A stretch of DNA of 64,000 nt from contig NZ_JBDIML010000002.1 of the NCBI RefSeq assembly GCF_039614845.1, forward strand, positions 1 through 64,000, given 5' to 3'. Positions 61,133-64,000 of this stretch are shown here, in pieces. This DNA is from Ornithinibacillus xuwenensis (GTDB taxonomy: Bacteria; Bacillota; Bacilli; Bacillales; Amphibacillaceae). The notes beneath the pieces are model-generated. The model was not told the origin of the DNA. It did not search any database and was given only the letters and a program-made list of their open reading frames with translations. The translations under genes and the position numbers were made by a program. Numbering within the stretch: position 1 is the first letter of the stretch; each line of letters starts with the position of its first letter.

Positions 61133-62356
61133 TTAAGTCATCTTATGTTCTTGTCGTTTTTCACTTTCTGAAATGATATAAGCACATGCTGCATCACCAG
61201 TTAGATTTAAAGAGGTTCGTAGCATATCCAATATTCGATCGACACCAATTATTAAAGAAATCCCTTCAACAGGTAAGTTTAATTGGCTAAGTACCATTGC
61301 TAGCATGACTAGCCCTACGCCCGGAACACCAGCAGTACCAATACTTGCAAGAGTTGCGGTTAGAATAATGATAATAATGTCGTTAAATCCAAGAGATTCC
61401 GCATAGACCTGTGCAATAAACACAGTTGCTACTGCCTGCATAATGGCAGTACCATCCATATTTATCGTAGCTCCAAGTGGTTGAACAAAACTACTAATGG
61501 ATTTCTTTACACCAAGTTTTTCTTGCGCAATTTGCATCGCCACAGGTAAGGTAGCACTAGAGCTCGAGGTACTAAAGCCAACAGACATTGCTGGGAAAAA
61601 TTCTTTATAGAAGTGAATAGGATTTGCTTTACCTAACCACCAAATTGCTAGGCTGTAAATAATACCACCATGAATAACTAACCCAACGATTACAGCAATC
61701 ATATACATTGCCATTGATCCCACTGCATCTAATCCTGCATTTCCAATCGCAGATGCTATTAATGCAAAAGCACCATATGGGGCAAACTTCATAATAGTAT
61801 TCACTAACCACATAAATAGCTCATTAGCTTGTTCAAATAACTGAAGGATTCCCTTAGTCTTCTCCCGTAGAACAGCAAGCGCTATCCCAATAAATATTGC
61901 AAATGCAATAATTTGGAGCATGTTTCCAGAAGACAGTGCTTCAATCGGATTAGAAGGAATAATATTCACCAATGTCTCCATAATTGGTGGTGCTTCTTTT
62001 GCCTCATAATCTACCGTACTAACATCAAAGATTCCTGCTTTACCAGGATTTAATAGATAGGCTACCCCTAAACCAATCATGATAGCGATAGCTGTTGTCA
62101 CTAAGTAAAACGAAATGGTCTTTAATCCTATTTTCCCTAGTTTAGCTGGATCTCCTAAACCCGCAGTCCCTAAAACTATTGAGATAAATACAATTGGGAC
62201 AACAATCATCATAATTAAATTAAGGAAAATTTGTCCGACTGGATGTAATACCCAATAATCAATGGAGGAGAATAAACTAGTAGATGTAAAACTAAATCCG
62301 ATTCCAACTACAATACCTAAAATTAATGCAATAATTATTTTTTTTGTTAGATTCAT
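61133..62356 (-). CDS. Dicarboxylate/amino acid:cation symporter (DAACS, GltP/DctA family)
   Basis: Sodium- or proton-driven uptake of glutamate, aspartate or C4-dicarboxylates. The 407-residue membrane protein has the serine-rich motif GFSTSSSSATLPVAM, the TM7 motif NMDGTAIMQAVA, the hairpin loop TAGVPGVG and the substrate-site segment DRILDMLRTSLNLTGDAACA. Substrate cannot be fixed by eye. Length is normal. Candidate promoter: TTGAGT (62596-62601), 18 bases, TACAAT (62572-62577). Confidence 0.93.
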   Translation of the reverse strand: MNLTKKIIIALILGIVVGIGFSFTSTSLFSSIDYWVLHPVGQIFLNLIMMIVVPIVFISIVLGTAGLGDPAKLGKIGLKTISFYLVTTAIAIMIGLGVAYLLNPGKAGIFDVSTVDYEAKEAPPIMETLVNIIPSNPIEALSSGNMLQIIAFAIFIGIALAVLREKTKGILQLFEQANELFMWLVNTIMKFAPYGAFALIASAIGNAGLDAVGSMAMYMIAVIVGLVIHGGIIYSLAIWWLGKANPIHFYKEFFPAMSVGFSTSSSSATLPVAMQIAQEKLGVKKSISSFVQPLGATINMDGTAIMQAVATVFIAQVYAESLGFNDIIIIILTATLASIGTAGVPGVGLVMLAMVLSQLNLPVEGISLIIGVDRILDMLRTSLNLTGDAACAYIISESEKRQEHKMT

Positions 62357-62708
62357 AGAGTTGCTCCCTTCTTGTTGTCAAATGTGCGATGAGTCTTGTT
62401 TTGTGGACTTGCAAAAAATTGAATGGTCGATGGAAGATGTAGGATGGCATAACAGAATACGTTGGCACTTCGGTGGAATCAAAACCTAAGTTACCGGTTA
62501 AAACTCTTTTATGATGTTGCGTTATATTAGAAAATATTACTCCACAGTTTGTACGCAACACAATAGTACTTATTGTAAACCATACTAAATTATAAACTCA
62601 ACTATTTAGCAATAACCCTGTACCTAAACAAAAAATTTTAAAAAATCCTCCCTGGTAAGTATCGAATACTACTTGGGGAGGATTTTTTTAGTAAAACTAT
62701 AAAGTGCA
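62357..62708. other. Intergenic region between the two transporters
   Basis: About 350 bases with no credible gene. It holds the possible symporter promoter at 62572-62601 and the BCCT terminator at 62641-62689. The stretch 62390-62490 is less AT-rich than its surroundings, and I do not recognise it. Confidence 0.45.
62641..62689 (-). terminator. BCCT transporter terminator
   Basis: AAAAATCCTCCC and GGGAGGATTTTT pair, with an inner AGTAT/ATACT, followed by TTTTTT on the minus strand, about 20 bases past the transporter gene. Confidence 0.85.
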
Positions 62709-64000
62709 CTATACTTTATCAGTTGTCTTTAATTGTTTTTGCTCTTGAAAATCTTCTTTTAAAGCTTTCACTAGCGAGACAATCATTATTAATAATATGA
62801 AGGTAAATGGAAATGCAGAGACAATAGACGCTGTCTGTAATGCTTCAAGTCCACCTGAGGTAAGCAATACAGCAGCAGTAGCTGCTTGAATAACTCCCCA
62901 AACCAATTTTATCTTATTAGGTGGATTCAAACTGCCGTTTGTCGTTTGCATACCTAGAACAAAGGTCGCCGAATCAGCGGATGTAATAAAGAATGTACCA
63001 ATTAGTAGGATAGCAACAACAATCAGTATGGATCCATAAGGAAGTGATTCAAATAGACCGAATAAAGTTTCCTCTTTGGCTAACTCCGTCAAGCCGGTAT
63101 TGATACCATTTACTTCTTGAAATAAGCTAGTACCTCCAAATACAATGAACCAGATTGCACAGAATATCGTTGGAATAAATAAGACGCCTGTGACAAATTC
63201 ACGAATTGTTCTTCCTTTAGAAATACGAGCAATAAAACTTCCTACGAAAGGAGACCATGCGATAAACCAAGCCCAATAGAAGACAGTCCAGTCTTGAATC
63301 CATTCATTATGTTTACTATCGAATGATGCTAATTCAAAACTAAGGGACGGCAGAGAATCGATATAGCTTCCAATTGTAGAAAAGAATGTATTAATAATGA
63401 AAATAGTTGGACCTAATATAACAGTTAAACAAAGAAGCAATACTGCCAAGACGATATTTGTATTACTCAAATATTTAATCCCTTTACTTAACCCTGACCA
63501 AGCTGAAATCATAAATAATACCGTGACTACAATAATAATGACTAGTTTTGTGGTAAAGGTATTTTCTATATCCGTAACAAAGGATAAACCTCCACTAATT
63601 TGAGTGGCTCCCAACCCAAGAGAGGTTGCAACGCCAAATATGGTCGCAAATACTGCGATAATATCAATAAGATTTCCAATCCAACCGTTTGTTCTCGTAC
63701 CTATTAGAGGCTGAAACGTAGAGCTGATTAGGCCTGGTGCACCTCTTCGAAATTTAAAATAAGCAATTGATAATCCAATGATGGTGTAAACAGCCCATGT
63801 TTGTAATCCCCAATGAAAAACAGATAATCGTAGCGCATCCTTTGCAGCTGCAATGCTTTCTGGTTCTGCTGATGGCGGAGCAGCGAAGTGAGCAAGAGGC
63901 TCAGCAGCTCCCCAGAATATAAGTCCTATCCCCATTCCAGCACTAAACAGCATGGCAAACCATGTGATTTTATTATACTCTGGTTTATCTCCTTCTTTTC
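62709..64000 (-). CDS. BCCT-family betaine/choline/carnitine transporter, 5' end missing
   Basis: Sodium-coupled uptake of compatible solutes for osmotic protection. About 430 codons are visible; the N terminus continues past the right edge (KPEYNKITWFAMLFSAGMGI is open to the boundary), so an internal ATG at 63953 is not the start. Signature segments are GIGLIFWGAAEPLAHF, LSVFHWGLQTWAVYTIIGL and WTVFYWAWFIAWSPFVGSFI, with RISKGRTIREFVTGVL. The tryptophan-rich TM8 motif fits betaine-type substrates; which one is not determined. Confidence 0.93.
   Translation of the reverse strand, partial: KEGDKPEYNKITWFAMLFSAGMGIGLIFWGAAEPLAHFAAPPSAEPESIAAAKDALRLSVFHWGLQTWAVYTIIGLSIAYFKFRRGAPGLISSTFQPLIGTRTNGWIGNLIDIIAVFATIFGVATSLGLGATQISGGLSFVTDIENTFTTKLVIIIVVTVLFMISAWSGLSKGIKYLSNTNIVLAVLLLCLTVILGPTIFIINTFFSTIGSYIDSLPSLSFELASFDSKHNEWIQDWTVFYWAWFIAWSPFVGSFIARISKGRTIREFVTGVLFIPTIFCAIWFIVFGGTSLFQEVNGINTGLTELAKEETLFGLFESLPYGSILIVVAILLIGTFFITSADSATFVLGMQTTNGSLNPPNKIKLVWGVIQAATAAVLLTSGGLEALQTASIVSAFPFTFILLIMIVSLVKALKEDFQEQKQLKTTDKV

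Noticed and set aside
1..64000. CRISPR array, insertion sequence or prophage
   Set aside because: No regularly spaced direct repeats, transposase-like frames or phage genes were seen.

Overview
The window is the origin-proximal chromosome of an endospore-forming, AT-rich member of the Bacillaceae. It reads as the reverse complement of the Bacillus subtilis dnaX-to-lysS segment, so nearly every gene is on the minus strand. Gene order matches that backbone almost gene for gene, and it includes many sporulation loci (bofA, csfB/gin, fin, spoVG, spoVT, spoIIE, sspF, yabG, yabP, yabQ, yaaH). Protein sequences differ clearly from B. subtilis. An Oceanobacillus/Virgibacillus-type halotolerant relative is my inference, helped by a BCCT compatible-solute transporter; it is not proven by the sequence.

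Layout in transcription order (right to left). 64.0-57.8 kb is an accessory block: a BCCT transporter cut by the window edge, a dicarboxylate/amino-acid symporter, a plus-strand ECF sigma/anti-sigma pair with its own ECF-type promoter, and acsA with a cre-like box. Next come plus-strand yaaI and yaaH, then tadA, the SRP RNA, dnaX-ebfC-recR-yaaL, bofA, csfB, a lysine/ornithine-type decarboxylase, tmk-darA-yaaR-holB-ricT-yabA, trmN6-yazA-rsmI and divergent abrB. These are followed by metG, tatD, yabE, rnmV-ksgA, yabG, veg, an SCP2-like gene, sspF, ispE, purR, spoVG, glmU-prs, ctc, pth, fin, mfd and spoVT. The last stretch is yabM-mazG-rqcP-yabP-yabQ-divIC-yabR, an inverted tRNA-Met, a frameshifted dinB, spoIIE, yabS-yabT-tilS-hpt-ftsH, coaX-hslO-prsA-like, cysK, folP-folB-folK-xre-dusB, lysS and the start of an rRNA operon.

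Functionally the window joins replication and repair (dnaX, holB, yabA, recR, mfd, rnmV), translation and RNA maturation (lysS, metG, tilS, ksgA, trmN6, rsmI, pth, 4.5S-type RNA), precursor supply (prs, glmU, purR, hpt, tmk, folate genes, cysK, coaX), division and cell wall (divIC, yabE, ftsH), and sporulation control. Several regulatory sites can be read directly: tandem rrn promoters, a sigma-H promoter for spoVG, sigma-F-type promoters for csfB and fin, a sigma-K-type promoter for yabG, paired 0A boxes at abrB, a WalR box at yabE, and a CymR-like dyad at cysK.

Departures from the usual backbone are the main points of interest. pabABC is absent between cysK and folP, ridA is absent between purR and spoVG, and xpaC/yaaN and an rRNA operon are absent near csfB. 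An SCP2-like gene is inserted between veg and sspF. The tRNA-Met is inverted and altered, dinB has a one-base frameshift, a nested hairpin element sits upstream of holB, and the ECF sigma system has an unrecognised extracellular domain. I saw no CRISPR array, insertion sequence or prophage.
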